Origin: an uncultured Lachnospiraceae bacterium
GTDB taxonomy: Bacteria > Bacillota > Clostridia > Lachnospirales > Lachnospiraceae
Assembly: GCA_947576945.1 (NCBI GenBank)
Contig: CANPTH010000009.1
Span: forward strand, 1-64,000
Length of the DNA: 64,000 nucleotides
Direction of reading: 5' to 3'
The number at the start of each line of letters is the position of its first letter. Position 1 is the stretch's first letter. A program made the position numbers and the translations under genes. This document shows, piece after piece, positions 16,024 through 24,925 of the stretch. Under the pieces are notes generated by a model that saw nothing but the letters and a program-made list of their open reading frames with translations, did no database searches and was not told where the DNA came from.

Positions 16024-17181
16024 ATGGAATGCATCAGCATCAGCCATAAAACGGCAGAATCTGCGGACAGACAGAGATGTTTTATCGTAAAAGAAGAAAG
16101 AGAGGACTGCCTGCGGGAGATTCTGGCGGTCTGCGGAATGGAACAGTGTGTATTGGTGTCCACCTGTAACCGCACGGAAGTTTATGTGCCGGGAGAGGCA
16201 AACCGTTTCCGGGCATTGGAAGAAGCGCTGGCCGGAGCGACCGGCTGTGACGGCGAGTGGATCAGGGGACTGGTAAGACGCTATCAGGGGCGAAAGGCGC
16301 TGCAGCATCTTTTCCGGGTAGTCTGCGGGATGGAGTCCATGGTGATCGGTGAGGATGAGATCCTGGGACAGGTGCGGGATGCTTACATTCATGCCAAAGA
16401 GGCCGGCTGTACCGGCTATGAGTTGAATTGTATTTTTCAGGCGGCGCTGGCGTGCGCCAAACGGGTGAAGACGGAGACGATGCTCTCCAAAACTTCCGTT
16501 TCCGTGGCTACGCTGGCGGCAAATGAAGTGTTCCGTCTGCCGCTGCCCCATAAAACGGTGCTTTTGATGGGGAGCAGCGGACAGATGGGCGGCATCATCC
16601 TCAAGAACCTGCTGAGTCAGGAAAATATCCGCATCATCGCCACGATCCGGTCGCACAACGGGCTTCTCCAAAGCGGCAGTCCACGGGTGGAAAATGTGCC
16701 CTATCAGGAGCGGTATGCTTATCTGCAGGAAGCGGATGTGGTGATCTCCGCCACGGCCAGTCCTCATTATACGCTGACGGCCGGCCGGGTCGGGGAAGTG
16801 TTGAGAAGGGACAGAGAGATGAAAGAGAGGCTTTTTGTTGATATTTCCATGCCGCCGGATATGGATGCGGAGATTGGGCGGCTGGCGCATTGCCGCCTTG
16901 TGGCGTTGGATGAGATTAAGAGCCTGGCCGAAGAAAATAACAGGTTAAAGCAGCAGGCGCTGGCGGATGCGGAGGAGATTCTGGCGGAAGAGCTGGAGAT
17001 GCTTGGTAAGACGCTTTCATTCCACCGGTTTACGGAGGCTGATCGGAACTGGAAGGAACGCTATGCGCAGTGTCCGGCGGAAAAGCTGCTCTATTTGCTG
17101 CGGGATGAGCTGGACAGTGCATCGTTTGAAGCCGTTGTGCAGGTGCTGATGAAGCAGGCAGTGTATGAGGTACAACGGTGA
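16024..17181 (+). CDS. hemA: Glutamyl-tRNA reductase
   Basis: HemA reduces glutamyl-tRNA(Glu) to glutamate-1-semialdehyde with NADPH, the first step of C5 tetrapyrrole synthesis. The 385-residue protein shows the catalytic Cys in VSTCNRTEVY (about residue 50), the VCGMESMVIGEDEILGQV signature, an NADPH-binding domain (LLMGSSGQMGG) and a C-terminal dimerisation helix. It is slightly short against the usual 410-430, with loss mainly in the C-terminal region. It lies 101 bp after the siroheme-enzyme gene and is followed by the rest of the pathway on the same strand. Confidence 0.95.
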   Translation: MECISISHKTAESADRQRCFIVKEEREDCLREILAVCGMEQCVLVSTCNRTEVYVPGEANRFRALEEALAGATGCDGEWIRGLVRRYQGRKALQHLFRVVCGMESMVIGEDEILGQVRDAYIHAKEAGCTGYELNCIFQAALACAKRVKTETMLSKTSVSVATLAANEVFRLPLPHKTVLLMGSSGQMGGIILKNLLSQENIRIIATIRSHNGLLQSGSPRVENVPYQERYAYLQEADVVISATASPHYTLTAGRVGEVLRRDREMKERLFVDISMPPDMDAEIGRLAHCRLVALDEIKSLAEENNRLKQQALADAEEILAEELEMLGKTLSFHRFTEADRNWKERYAQCPAEKLLYLLRDELDSASFEAVVQVLMKQAVYEVQR

Positions 17182-17202
17182 GCGCATCAGGACATCAGAT
17201 CA

Positions 17203-17238
17203 TCAGGATACCTGGCGGGAAATGACAAGGTATCCTGA
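17203..17238 (+). other. Inverted repeat in the hemA / precorrin-2 dehydrogenase spacer
   Basis: TCAGGATACC at 17203-17212 pairs perfectly with GGTATCCTGA at 17229-17238. No T run follows, so it is more likely an mRNA processing or stability hairpin than a terminator within the operon. Confidence 0.45.
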
Positions 17239-17265
17239 AAGCGCGCAGGGAAGGCGGCAGATAGT

Positions 17266-17979
17266 ATGGGACATTTTCCTTTTTTTATGGAGATAGGCGG
17301 AAAAAAGGGTGTGATCGTGGGCGGCGGCCGGGTGGCGGCGAGGAAAGTGGAGAAACTGCTTCCTTTTGGCCCGGTCCTGACAGTGATCGCCCCCAGGATC
17401 GAGGATTGTATGAGGACATTGGAGAAGCGGCCGCGGGAGCAGGAGCATGGGGCGGCTTCTCTTCTTTTTGCGGAGCGGCTTTTTTACCTGGAGGATCTGG
17501 CCGGAGCGGATTTTGTGATCGCGGCCACGGATGAGGAAGCGTTGAACGGTCGTATTGCGGAGTACTGTCAGGCGGCGCGTATTCCGGTCAATGTGGTGGA
17601 TGACCGGGAGAAGTGTACCTTCTTTTTTCCGGCGCTGGTGAAGGAGGGAGCCTTGACGGTGGGCATTTCCACGGATGGCAAAAGTCCGGTGGCGGCGGCC
17701 TGGGTGCGGGGAAAGATCGCCGGTGCGCTGCCGGAAGGGCTGGGCGATACGATTGACTTATTAGGTCAAATTCGTCCGCTGGTGATGGAGCAGGTGTCGC
17801 AGGAGGCTGACAGGAAGCGGATTCTGGAGAAGCTGTTCCTGTACTGTCTGGAGAAAGAAGGCAAGGCGGCGTTGGAGGAACTGGCAGCGCTTCTGGCGGG
17901 AGAGATTCTGCGGCAGGACAGTTGTGCGGGAACGGAGAAGAACAGCGGCCGGCAGGGAAATGGAGAGTGTGATGAATAA
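17266..17979 (+). CDS. Precorrin-2 dehydrogenase / sirohydrochlorin ferrochelatase (CysG N-terminal, Met8p-like)
   Basis: The 237-residue bifunctional protein of the SirC/Met8p/CysG-B family oxidises precorrin-2 to sirohydrochlorin with NAD+ and may insert Fe2+ to form siroheme. The NAD-binding GGGRVAARKVEKL motif lies near the start; the ATDEEALN region and the SxDGKSPxxA signature (STDGKSPVAAAW, about residue 142) are present. No separate chelatase (SirB/CbiK) is seen in the window, so this protein probably performs both steps. It overlaps hemC by 8 bp, indicating translational coupling. Confidence 0.9.
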   Translation: MGHFPFFMEIGGKKGVIVGGGRVAARKVEKLLPFGPVLTVIAPRIEDCMRTLEKRPREQEHGAASLLFAERLFYLEDLAGADFVIAATDEEALNGRIAEYCQAARIPVNVVDDREKCTFFFPALVKEGALTVGISTDGKSPVAAAWVRGKIAGALPEGLGDTIDLLGQIRPLVMEQVSQEADRKRILEKLFLYCLEKEGKAALEELAALLAGEILRQDSCAGTEKNSGRQGNGECDE

Positions 17980-19030
17980 GATCAGGATCGGAACGCGGGG
18001 AAGCAGACTTGCTCTGAAACAGGCAGCCCTGGTGCAGGAAGCGCTGCAGGCGGCGGATGACGGGCTGAAGACGGAGATCGTGATTCTGCGGACAAAAGGG
18101 GATATCATACAGGATAAGCCGTTGGCGGAGATTGGCGATAAGGGAGTTTTTGCCTCGGAGTTTGAGCAGGCGCTGCAGGAGGGGCGCATCGATCTTGCGG
18201 TGCATTCGGCCAAGGATCTGCCGATGACACTGGCCGGGGGCCTGACCATTGCGGCCGTGCTGCCCAGAGCGGACGTGCGGGACGTGCTGGTGGTTCCAAA
18301 GCAGGGGCGGATGCCGCTTCTGGCGGGAGGGAGCGAAGAGGCCTTCTGCAGGAGCGGGTGGAAAACAGATAGGCGGAGCAAAGAGACGGGAAACGCCGGG
18401 AATGACAGGGAACGGAACGATTACCGGTGGATGAGACAGATGCAGCAGGAGCAGGACGACGGCGGCACGGTGTTTCGGATCGGCAGCGGCAGCAGGCGGC
18501 GGCAGCTTCTGGCCGGAAAGCTGTGGAAGAATGTAGTATGTGAGAATATCCGCGGCAACGTAGATACGCGGCTGCGTAAGCTGCAGGAAGGCGGCTATGA
18601 CGGGATCATTCTGGCCAAAGCCGGGCTGGACCGTCTGGGGATCGGCTGCAAAGGCAGCGACAGCAGTGGAGATGATGCGTCGGCATTTTTCTTCTGTTCC
18701 CTGCCGCCGGAAATGTTTCTGCCCGCGGCCTGTCAGGGGATGATCGCGGTGGAGACCGCGCAGGGCTCGGAGGCGGAAGGCATCTGCCTGCGGATCACGG
18801 ATGCGGAAACGATGCTTTGTTTTCAGGTGGAGCGGGAAGTGCTCCGGAAGCTGTCCGCGGACTGCAGCGAGGCAGCGGCGGCCTGGTGCAGACAGGAGCA
18901 GGACAGACTGATTCTGGATGCCATGTACGCCGGGCGCCATGTGAGATATAGCGGCAGCGTGAGCCTGCAGGAAGGCAGGCGGCTGGCGGAGCGGGCGGCC
19001 GGAGAGTTGAAGGAAAAGAGTCAAAGTTGA
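17972..19030 (+). CDS. hemC: Hydroxymethylbilane synthase (porphobilinogen deaminase) with an internal insertion
   Basis: HemC polymerises four porphobilinogens to hydroxymethylbilane on a dipyrromethane cofactor. At 352 residues it is about 45 longer than usual. The N-terminus (MNKIRIGTRGSRLALKQA), the AVHSAKDLP motif with the catalytic Asp region, and NIRGNVDTRLRKL are intact. The extra segment, rich in G, R and charged residues, lies between DVLVVPKQGR and FRIGSGSRRRQ, where other HemC proteins have a short loop. The cofactor-bearing Cys is in a degenerate context (LSADCSEAAAAW rather than L-x-G-G-C-x-x-P). The start at 17972 is favoured over an in-frame start 48 bp earlier because it gives the canonical N-terminus. 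Confidence 0.92.
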   Translation: MNKIRIGTRGSRLALKQAALVQEALQAADDGLKTEIVILRTKGDIIQDKPLAEIGDKGVFASEFEQALQEGRIDLAVHSAKDLPMTLAGGLTIAAVLPRADVRDVLVVPKQGRMPLLAGGSEEAFCRSGWKTDRRSKETGNAGNDRERNDYRWMRQMQQEQDDGGTVFRIGSGSRRRQLLAGKLWKNVVCENIRGNVDTRLRKLQEGGYDGIILAKAGLDRLGIGCKGSDSSGDDASAFFFCSLPPEMFLPAACQGMIAVETAQGSEAEGICLRITDAETMLCFQVEREVLRKLSADCSEAAAAWCRQEQDRLILDAMYAGRHVRYSGSVSLQEGRRLAERAAGELKEKSQS

Positions 19031-19078
19031 AGAAAAAGAGTCAGATTTGTGCCGCTTCGGAATGGAGGAAAAGATATC

Positions 19079-20779
19079 TTGAATAAGGGCAACGGAAAAG
19101 TATATCTGACAGGCGGTGGGTGCGGCGACATAGAGCTTCTGACCATCAAGGCGGCGGAAGTACTGCGCAGGTGCGATGCGGTGGTCTATGACAGTCTGGC
19201 GCCGGAAACGCTGCTGCGGTGGACGAAGCCGGACTGCGAGAAGATCTATGTGGGGAAGCGTTATGGCAGTCACGCCATGAAGCAGTCGAAGATCAACGAC
19301 CTGCTGGTAGAGAAGGCGCTGGAAGGTAAGACGGTGGTGCGCTTGAAGGGCGGCGACCCTTATGTGTTCGGCAGAGGCGGGGAAGAGTTTCTGGCGTTGC
19401 AGGCGGCGGGCGTTTCCTGCGAAGAGATTCCGGGTATTTCTTCTGCCATTGCGGTGCCGGCGGCAGCAGGCATTCCGGTCACGCACAGAGGACTTTCGGC
19501 GGCGTTCACGGTGGTGACGGGAACGGCGGCCGGGGAAGACGGGCAGGGGCAGGAGGAGGAGCCGGGACAGGAGAATAAGCCGGGACAGGAGAATAAGCCG
19601 GTCCGGAAGACGGGTTTGCGCCTGGATTTTGACACGCTGGCGCGGCTTCCCGGCACGCTGGTGATCCTGATGGGGATGCATCATCTGAGAGAGATCACGG
19701 CGGGCCTGCTCTCGGCCGGGAAAAGCCCGGACACACCCTGCGCCGTAGTAATGGAGGGAACGACCGACAGACAAAGATGCCTGCGGACGGTGCTGGGCAG
19801 GCTTTATGAGGAAGCAAAGGAGCAGGGCTTTACCTCGCCGGCAGTCATCGTTGTGGGGGCGGTGGCAGGGCTGCAGCTGACAGATGGGTTGCCTGCCGTG
19901 GCGGAAGGTAAAAGGATAGAAGGCTGCCTGCTTGCCGGCGTTACGGTGGGCGTCACAGGAACACCGCATTTTGCGGGGAAGCTGGCGGCGGCGCTGGAAC
20001 AGGAGGGGGCCGCGGTAAAGGACATGAGCTTTATGGAGGTGCGGCAGACAGGGGAGCCGCTGCCGGAGCCTGCGTCGTTTCACTGGCTGGTCTTTACAAG
20101 TCCTAACGGCGTCAGCGTCTTTTTCGATAAAATGAGAAGGGAGCGGCGGGATGTGCGCAGTCTTTACGGCAAAAAGATTGCGGTGATCGGGCCGGGAACG
20201 GCGGCGGAACTGGAAGAAAACGGATTATATGCGGATTACATGCCGGATTTCTATGATGCGAAGCATCTGGCATGGGGTCTGACAGAGAGGATCCTGCAGG
20301 AAGATGCGGCCGGTGAGGGGGAGTATTCGGCGGCAAAGACGGAAGAGGCGCAGGTGCAGGCGTTGTTTCTGCGGGCGCGGCAGGGGAGTGACAGACTGCC
20401 TCTTGTTTTTCAGGAAAAAGGTATTTCCTACGTGGACTATCCGCTCTATGAATTAGGAGTCTGTGAGGAGAAGCGTATCGGGGCGGTGATAGAGAAGCCG
20501 GATTATGTCGTGTTTGGTTCGGCGCTGGGCGTGCGGGCTTATTTTGAAGGACTGGAACGGGACCAAACGGCAGAAAATGATGCGGCAGGCTGCAGCGCCG
20601 GGGAGGTGCTTTCCGGCAGGGACGCTTGTGCCGGGAGCAGTGTGAGACAGAAGTATGTCTGTATCGGTGAAAAGTGCGGGGAAGAATTGCGAAAGCATAC
20701 GACGGCCCTCTGTCTGACGGCGGAAGAAGCCAGTGTAGAAGGAATCGTGGCATGCATCAGGCGGGACAGAGCGCAATGA
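19079..20779 (+). CDS. CobA-HemD fusion: uroporphyrinogen-III C-methyltransferase / uroporphyrinogen-III synthase
   Basis: The fusion has an N-terminal SUMT (about 1-260; VYLTGGGCGDIELLTIKA, VVRLKGGDPYVFGRG, PGISSAIAVPAAAGIPVTHR), which methylates uroporphyrinogen III to precorrin-2 with SAM. A C-terminal HemD domain (about 290-565) cyclises hydroxymethylbilane. The TTG start at 19079 has GGAGG 10 bp upstream; the GTG at 19049 lacks a good site. Between the SUMT motifs lies a low-complexity insert with a tandem 18-bp repeat around 19562-19600 (PGQENK twice), absent from typical SUMT. CobA-HemD fusions are common in clostridia. Confidence 0.92.
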   Translation: MNKGNGKVYLTGGGCGDIELLTIKAAEVLRRCDAVVYDSLAPETLLRWTKPDCEKIYVGKRYGSHAMKQSKINDLLVEKALEGKTVVRLKGGDPYVFGRGGEEFLALQAAGVSCEEIPGISSAIAVPAAAGIPVTHRGLSAAFTVVTGTAAGEDGQGQEEEPGQENKPGQENKPVRKTGLRLDFDTLARLPGTLVILMGMHHLREITAGLLSAGKSPDTPCAVVMEGTTDRQRCLRTVLGRLYEEAKEQGFTSPAVIVVGAVAGLQLTDGLPAVAEGKRIEGCLLAGVTVGVTGTPHFAGKLAAALEQEGAAVKDMSFMEVRQTGEPLPEPASFHWLVFTSPNGVSVFFDKMRRERRDVRSLYGKKIAVIGPGTAAELEENGLYADYMPDFYDAKHLAWGLTERILQEDAAGEGEYSAAKTEEAQVQALFLRARQGSDRLPLVFQEKGISYVDYPLYELGVCEEKRIGAVIEKPDYVVFGSALGVRAYFEGLERDQTAENDAAGCSAGEVLSGRDACAGSSVRQKYVCIGEKCGEELRKHTTALCLTAEEASVEGIVACIRRDRAQ

Positions 20780-21000
20780 GATTGGGATGGCGTATGAGAT
20801 TGGACAGGGCGTATGAGGAGCAGTGCATGCAGCAGGACAGGAACAGCAGCGGCCTGATTCCCGGAAAGCGCCAGCAGTAAAGGGCACACGGAGTATGACT
20901 GTGATATATAGAATCGAGTGATGCGGGAAAGCAAAGCAGATATCAAGAGATGCACAGGGCATGGCTTTGTCAGAAAAGAAAGCAATAGAGGAGAAAAGCG

Positions 21001-21966
21001 ATGTATCGATTCAGAAGGTTAAGGCGGGATGAACGGATTCGTTCCATGATGCAGGAGACGAGACTGCATCCGAAGAATTTTATTTATCCTGTATTTGTAA
21101 TAGAAGGAGAGAAGATAAAGAATCCGGTGGCGTCCATGCCGGGTGTTTTTCAGTATTCGGTTGACCGGCTGGATGAGATCATGGAGCAGGTAAAAGAGGC
21201 GGCCATCGGCGGCATCATATTGTTTGGCATTCCGCAGCATAAGGATCCGCAGGGGAGTCAGGCTTATTCTGCGGACGGTATCACCCAGAGGGCGGTCCGT
21301 TTTATCAAAGAGCATTATCCGGAGATCTATATCGTGGTGGATGTGTGCCTGTGCGAGTACACGTCTCACGGACATTGCGGCATGGTGTGCGGGAATGAGA
21401 TCCTGAATGATGAGACTCTGCCGTATCTGGTGAAAATGGCGGTAAGCCTGGTGGAGGCCGGGGCGGATATGGTGGCGCCTTCCGATATGATGGACGGCCG
21501 GATCGCAGCGATCAGAGAGGGGCTGGATGAAGCCGGCTTCACGCAGGTTCCGATCATGGCCTACAGCGCCAAATTTGCCTCTGCTTATTACGGCCCTTTC
21601 CGGGAGGCGGCGCATTCTGCGCCGGGGTTCGGCGACCGCAGAAGCTATCAGATGGACTGCGCCAACGGGCAGGAGGCGCTGCGGGAAATCGGGGCGGATA
21701 TCGAAGAGGGAGCGGATATCGTGATGGTAAAGCCGGCGCTGGCTTATCTGGATGTGCTGCGGGAAGCGGCGCTTACCTTTGACCTGCCGCTTGCGGTGTA
21801 TAATGTCAGCGGCGAATACGCCATGGTGAAAGCGGCCGCCGCCAACGGGTGGATTGATGAGCGGCGGGTCGTTATGGAGAATCTTACGGCCATGAAGCGG
21901 GCCGGAGCGAGGGTCATTATTACCTATCATGCATTGGATGCGGTGCAGTGGATAGAATATACATAG
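21001..21966 (+). CDS. hemB: Porphobilinogen synthase (delta-aminolevulinic acid dehydratase)
   Basis: HemB condenses two 5-aminolevulinates to porphobilinogen. The 321-residue protein carries a cysteine-rich zinc site (VCLCEYTSHGHCGMV) marking a Zn-dependent form, and the two active-site lysines in MAYSAKFASAYYGPF and MVKPALAYLD. A 221-bp spacer separates it from cobA-hemD with no clear terminator, so it is probably co-transcribed. It has an AGAGGAG ribosome-binding site. Confidence 0.97.
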   Translation: MYRFRRLRRDERIRSMMQETRLHPKNFIYPVFVIEGEKIKNPVASMPGVFQYSVDRLDEIMEQVKEAAIGGIILFGIPQHKDPQGSQAYSADGITQRAVRFIKEHYPEIYIVVDVCLCEYTSHGHCGMVCGNEILNDETLPYLVKMAVSLVEAGADMVAPSDMMDGRIAAIREGLDEAGFTQVPIMAYSAKFASAYYGPFREAAHSAPGFGDRRSYQMDCANGQEALREIGADIEEGADIVMVKPALAYLDVLREAALTFDLPLAVYNVSGEYAMVKAAAANGWIDERRVVMENLTAMKRAGARVIITYHALDAVQWIEYT

Positions 21967-22106
21967 TAAACTTACATCATGCTCAGCCTGCCGTCGGGCG
22001 GGCCGCATGGCCATCCATGCTGTGAAAGTCGAAGACTTTCATAGTAAACTACATAACAAATTTCTAAAGTCGTTAACGATAAGAATGTTTCGGCAGGGAG
22101 GACAAT

Positions 22107-23387
22107 ATGGAGCAACGCAGATCAAAACAACTTTTTGACAGGGCGCAGCAGTTGATACCGGGCGGAGTAAATTCACCGGTGCGGGCTTTTCGGGCCGTGG
22201 GCAGACAGCCCTTTTTCGTGGAGCGGGCACAGGGACCATGGCTTTTCGATGCGGACGGAAACCGGTATCTGGATTATGTCTGTTCCTGGGGGCCGGGCAT
22301 TCTGGGACATGCACATCCGAAAGTGGTAGAGGCGGTACAGAGAGCCTGCGGCGGCGGGCTGAGTTTCGGAGCGCCGACAGCCGGAGAAGTGGAGCTGGCG
22401 GAACGGATCAGCGCCTGTGTGCCGGATGTGGAGATGGTGCGTCTGGTCAGTTCCGGAACCGAGGCGGTGATGAGTGCCGTGCGCGTGGCCAGAGGATTTA
22501 CCGGCCGGGACAAGATAATCAAATTTTCCGGCAACTACCACGGCCATTCGGACGGTCTGCTGGTGAAGGCCGGTTCCGGGCTGATGACACAATCGGTGCC
22601 GGACAGCGCAGGCGTGCCGGCAGGATATGCGGCCTGTACGCTGACGGCAGTCTACAATGATACGGAGTCCGTGCGCAGGCTGATGGAGGAAAATGCCGGT
22701 CAGGTGGCGGCAGTGGTGGTGGAGCCGGTGGCGGCCAATATGGGTGTGGTGCCGCCAAAGCCGGGATTTCTTGCGTTCCTGCGGCAGATCACACGACAGA
22801 TGGGTGCGCTTTTGATTTTTGACGAGGTGATCACCGGTTTTCGACTGGCGCTGGGCGGGGCTTCCGAATACACGGGTGTTCACGCAGACCTGTATACCTT
22901 CGGAAAGATCGTGGGCGGCGGTATGCCGCTGGCGGCCTACGGCGGCAGACGGGACGTGATGGCCTGTGTTGCGCCTCTGGGAGCCGTCTATCAGGCTGGG
23001 ACGCTGTCGGGGAATCCGGTGGCGGTGACGGCGGGGATCGAGACATTAAAGATTTTGATGGAAGATACGGGAATCTATGAGCGGATCAACAGGCGCGCGG
23101 GGAGACTGACGGAAGCCTTTCGCCGCAGGGGGCTGACGGTAAACCGGGCCGGGTCGCTGCTTTCGGCATTCTTCACTCCTGGCTGGGGAGAGCGGGAAGG
23201 CAGTGTGACGAATTATGAAGAGGCCTGTCAGTGTGACAGAGAGGCATTTGCAGCATACTTTAACAAAATGTTGGAGAGGGGGATTTATGTGGCGCCGTCC
23301 CAGTTTGAAGCCATGTTTGTGTCGGATGCCCATGAAGACGAGCTGATCGAGAGAACCTGCGAGGCGATTGGGGAATCGGTTTCGTAG
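22107..23387 (+). CDS. hemL: Glutamate-1-semialdehyde 2,1-aminomutase
   Basis: HemL is a class-III PLP aminotransferase that converts glutamate-1-semialdehyde to 5-aminolevulinate. Of its 426 residues the characteristic segments are N-terminal PGGVNSPVRAFRAV, VSSGTEAVMSAVRVARG, LIFDEVITGFRLALGGA and the PLP lysine in TFGKIVGGGMPLAAYGG. It is the last gene of the siroheme operon. The 140-bp spacer upstream contains a small GAAAGTC/GACTTTC hairpin. Confidence 0.96.
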   Translation: MEQRRSKQLFDRAQQLIPGGVNSPVRAFRAVGRQPFFVERAQGPWLFDADGNRYLDYVCSWGPGILGHAHPKVVEAVQRACGGGLSFGAPTAGEVELAERISACVPDVEMVRLVSSGTEAVMSAVRVARGFTGRDKIIKFSGNYHGHSDGLLVKAGSGLMTQSVPDSAGVPAGYAACTLTAVYNDTESVRRLMEENAGQVAAVVVEPVAANMGVVPPKPGFLAFLRQITRQMGALLIFDEVITGFRLALGGASEYTGVHADLYTFGKIVGGGMPLAAYGGRRDVMACVAPLGAVYQAGTLSGNPVAVTAGIETLKILMEDTGIYERINRRAGRLTEAFRRRGLTVNRAGSLLSAFFTPGWGEREGSVTNYEEACQCDREAFAAYFNKMLERGIYVAPSQFEAMFVSDAHEDELIERTCEAIGESVS

Positions 23388-23637
23388 GGAGATAAAATTG
23401 TAGAAAACGAAAAACCGTATATAAAATTGCTCATCAGAGAATTTATTCAACCTTATTATGGAGCAAAAGCGCTCCTGCCGGAGAATCTGCCCCTCGCCGA
23501 AGGGCACTAAACGTCCGGGGGACGTTTGCTAAGCGCCGACCGGAGTGGAACGTAGACACTTGGAATGGGCAGCTTCCGTAACAGAGAAGCCGAAGGCTGA
23601 ACAGTTACGGAAGCCGTATGATTCGCGGGCACATGCA
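23388..23637. repeat. Intergenic repeat region after hemL
   Basis: Bases 23424-23455 are identical over 32 bp to 12420-12451 in the bceR leader, one half of that hairpin plus loop. Further on, GCTTCCGTAAC (23572-23582) pairs with GTTACGGAAGC (23604-23614), and an AACGTCC/GGACGTT hairpin lies near 23511-23527. No convincing gene is present. The region probably ends the hem operon and holds dispersed hairpin repeats. Confidence 0.6.
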
Positions 23638-23666
23638 TTGCAAACCCTGATTTCCTGTGCTATACT
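23638..23666 (+). promoter_or_regulatory. Sigma-A-type promoter upstream of pseB
   Basis: TTGCAA (23638-23643), a 17-bp spacer and TATACT (23661-23666) preceded by TGC form an extended -10 promoter 40 bp before the pseB start. It separates the pse cluster from the siroheme operon. Confidence 0.75.
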
Positions 23667-23705
23667 TAGGGGCGGTGCAGCAGAAATGATTTCGGAGGAA
23701 AACTG

Positions 23706-24701
23706 ATGTTAAAAGATAAAACAATATTGATAACCGGCGGTACGGGTTCTTTCGGTAAGTGCTTTACCAGATACGTGCTGACACATTACGAGCCGAAGAA
23801 GGTCATCATCTATTCCAGAGATGAATTCAAGCAGTGGATGATGGCGGAGGAATTTAAGGAATTTGCGGAGAAGCTGCGATTCTTTATCGGAGATGTGCGG
23901 GATGGAGAGCGTCTGCACAGAGCCTGTGAGGGAGTGGACTATATTATTCATGCAGCGGCATTAAAGCAGGTTCCGGCCTGTGAGTATAATCCCAATGAGG
24001 CGATCAAGACGAATATCCACGGCGCCATGAATGTGATCGATGCGGCGCTGGACAGCGGTGTGCACAAGGTGGTGGCATTATCCACGGATAAAGCAGTCAA
24101 TCCCGTCAATCTGTACGGCGGCACGAAGCTTGTATCGGACAAGCTGTTTGTGGCGGCCAACGCCTATGCCGGTGTGAAGGACATTAATTTTTCTATCGTC
24201 CGCTATGGAAATGTTGCCGGCAGCAGAGGTTCTGTGATACCGCTTTTCCATAAGCTGATCAAGGAGGGGGCGAAAGAGCTTCCGATCACGGATGTGCGGA
24301 TGACCCGTTTCTGGATCAGCCTGACGCAGGGTGTTGAGCTTGTCATCAAGGCTTTGGCGGAAGCCACCGGCGGAGAGACTTTTATCAGCAAGATCCCGTC
24401 CTTCAAGATCACGGATCTGGCAGAGGCGATGCTGCCGGGATGCGGTATCAAGGAAACCGGCATCCGTCCGGGGGAGAAGCTGCATGAGATCATGGTCACT
24501 ACTGAGGACTCCTTTACGACTTACGAGTATGATAAGCATTTCATCGTTTATCCGCAGATGACCTGGAATAACAGGCAGCAGCCGGACTTAAGCGGCAGGA
24601 AAGTAGAGGAAGGGTTCTCTTACAGTTCCGGTACGAATACGGAATGGCTGTCAGTGGAGGACATCCGTGAACTGCTGAAAGATGTAGAATTGGAGAAATA
24701 G
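23706..24701 (+). CDS. pseB: UDP-N-acetylglucosamine 4,6-dehydratase (inverting), pseudaminic acid pathway
   Basis: PseB carries out dehydration with C5 inversion of UDP-GlcNAc, the first step to pseudaminic acid. The 331-residue SDR enzyme has NAD-binding ITGGTGSFG at residue 8, the SRDEFKQWMM segment typical of PseB/FlaA1, and STDKAVNPVNLYGGTK, in which a D-K replaces the usual Tyr-centred triad. Length matches the family. A GGAGG ribosome-binding site precedes the start. A terminator-like hairpin downstream separates it from pseC. Confidence 0.93.
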   Translation: MLKDKTILITGGTGSFGKCFTRYVLTHYEPKKVIIYSRDEFKQWMMAEEFKEFAEKLRFFIGDVRDGERLHRACEGVDYIIHAAALKQVPACEYNPNEAIKTNIHGAMNVIDAALDSGVHKVVALSTDKAVNPVNLYGGTKLVSDKLFVAANAYAGVKDINFSIVRYGNVAGSRGSVIPLFHKLIKEGAKELPITDVRMTRFWISLTQGVELVIKALAEATGGETFISKIPSFKITDLAEAMLPGCGIKETGIRPGEKLHEIMVTTEDSFTTYEYDKHFIVYPQMTWNNRQQPDLSGRKVEEGFSYSSGTNTEWLSVEDIRELLKDVELEK

Positions 24702-24818
24702 CATAACAGTTCAGCCCAGGCCTTTGCATTTACTGCAAAGGCCGTGAGAATGCATAAAGGTTGAGAAAGATCCGGGATACAGACGGTCTGCAAGGTGAGT
24801 GTGCAGGAAGAAAACAGA

Positions 24819-24848
24819 GGGGCATGCACGAAGGTGCGTGTCCCTTTT
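24819..24848 (+). terminator. Terminator or attenuator between pseB and pseC
   Basis: GGGGCATGCAC (24819-24829) pairs, with wobbles, with GTGCGTGTCCC (24834-24844), followed by TTTT. A second stable hairpin, GGCCTTTGC / GCAAAGGCC at 24719-24743, lies directly after pseB without a T run. Partial readthrough would give less PseC than PseB. Confidence 0.55.
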
Positions 24849-24925
24849 AAACAAACGGTAATTTTACAGGCGCAGAGACAGCGGCATTCTTTGCAGACAA
24901 CAAGGAAGAAAGGAATACAAGAGAA

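Noticed and set aside
17588..20083. 831-codon minus-strand frame across the hem genes
   Set aside because: Composition is Pro/Arg/His-rich with no recognisable motifs, antisense to three well-supported tetrapyrrole genes.
23572..23614. Hairpin after hemL considered as an integron attC site or tRNA-like structure
   Set aside because: No attC core sites, no anticodon arm or CCA-type stem; it is a simple inverted repeat.
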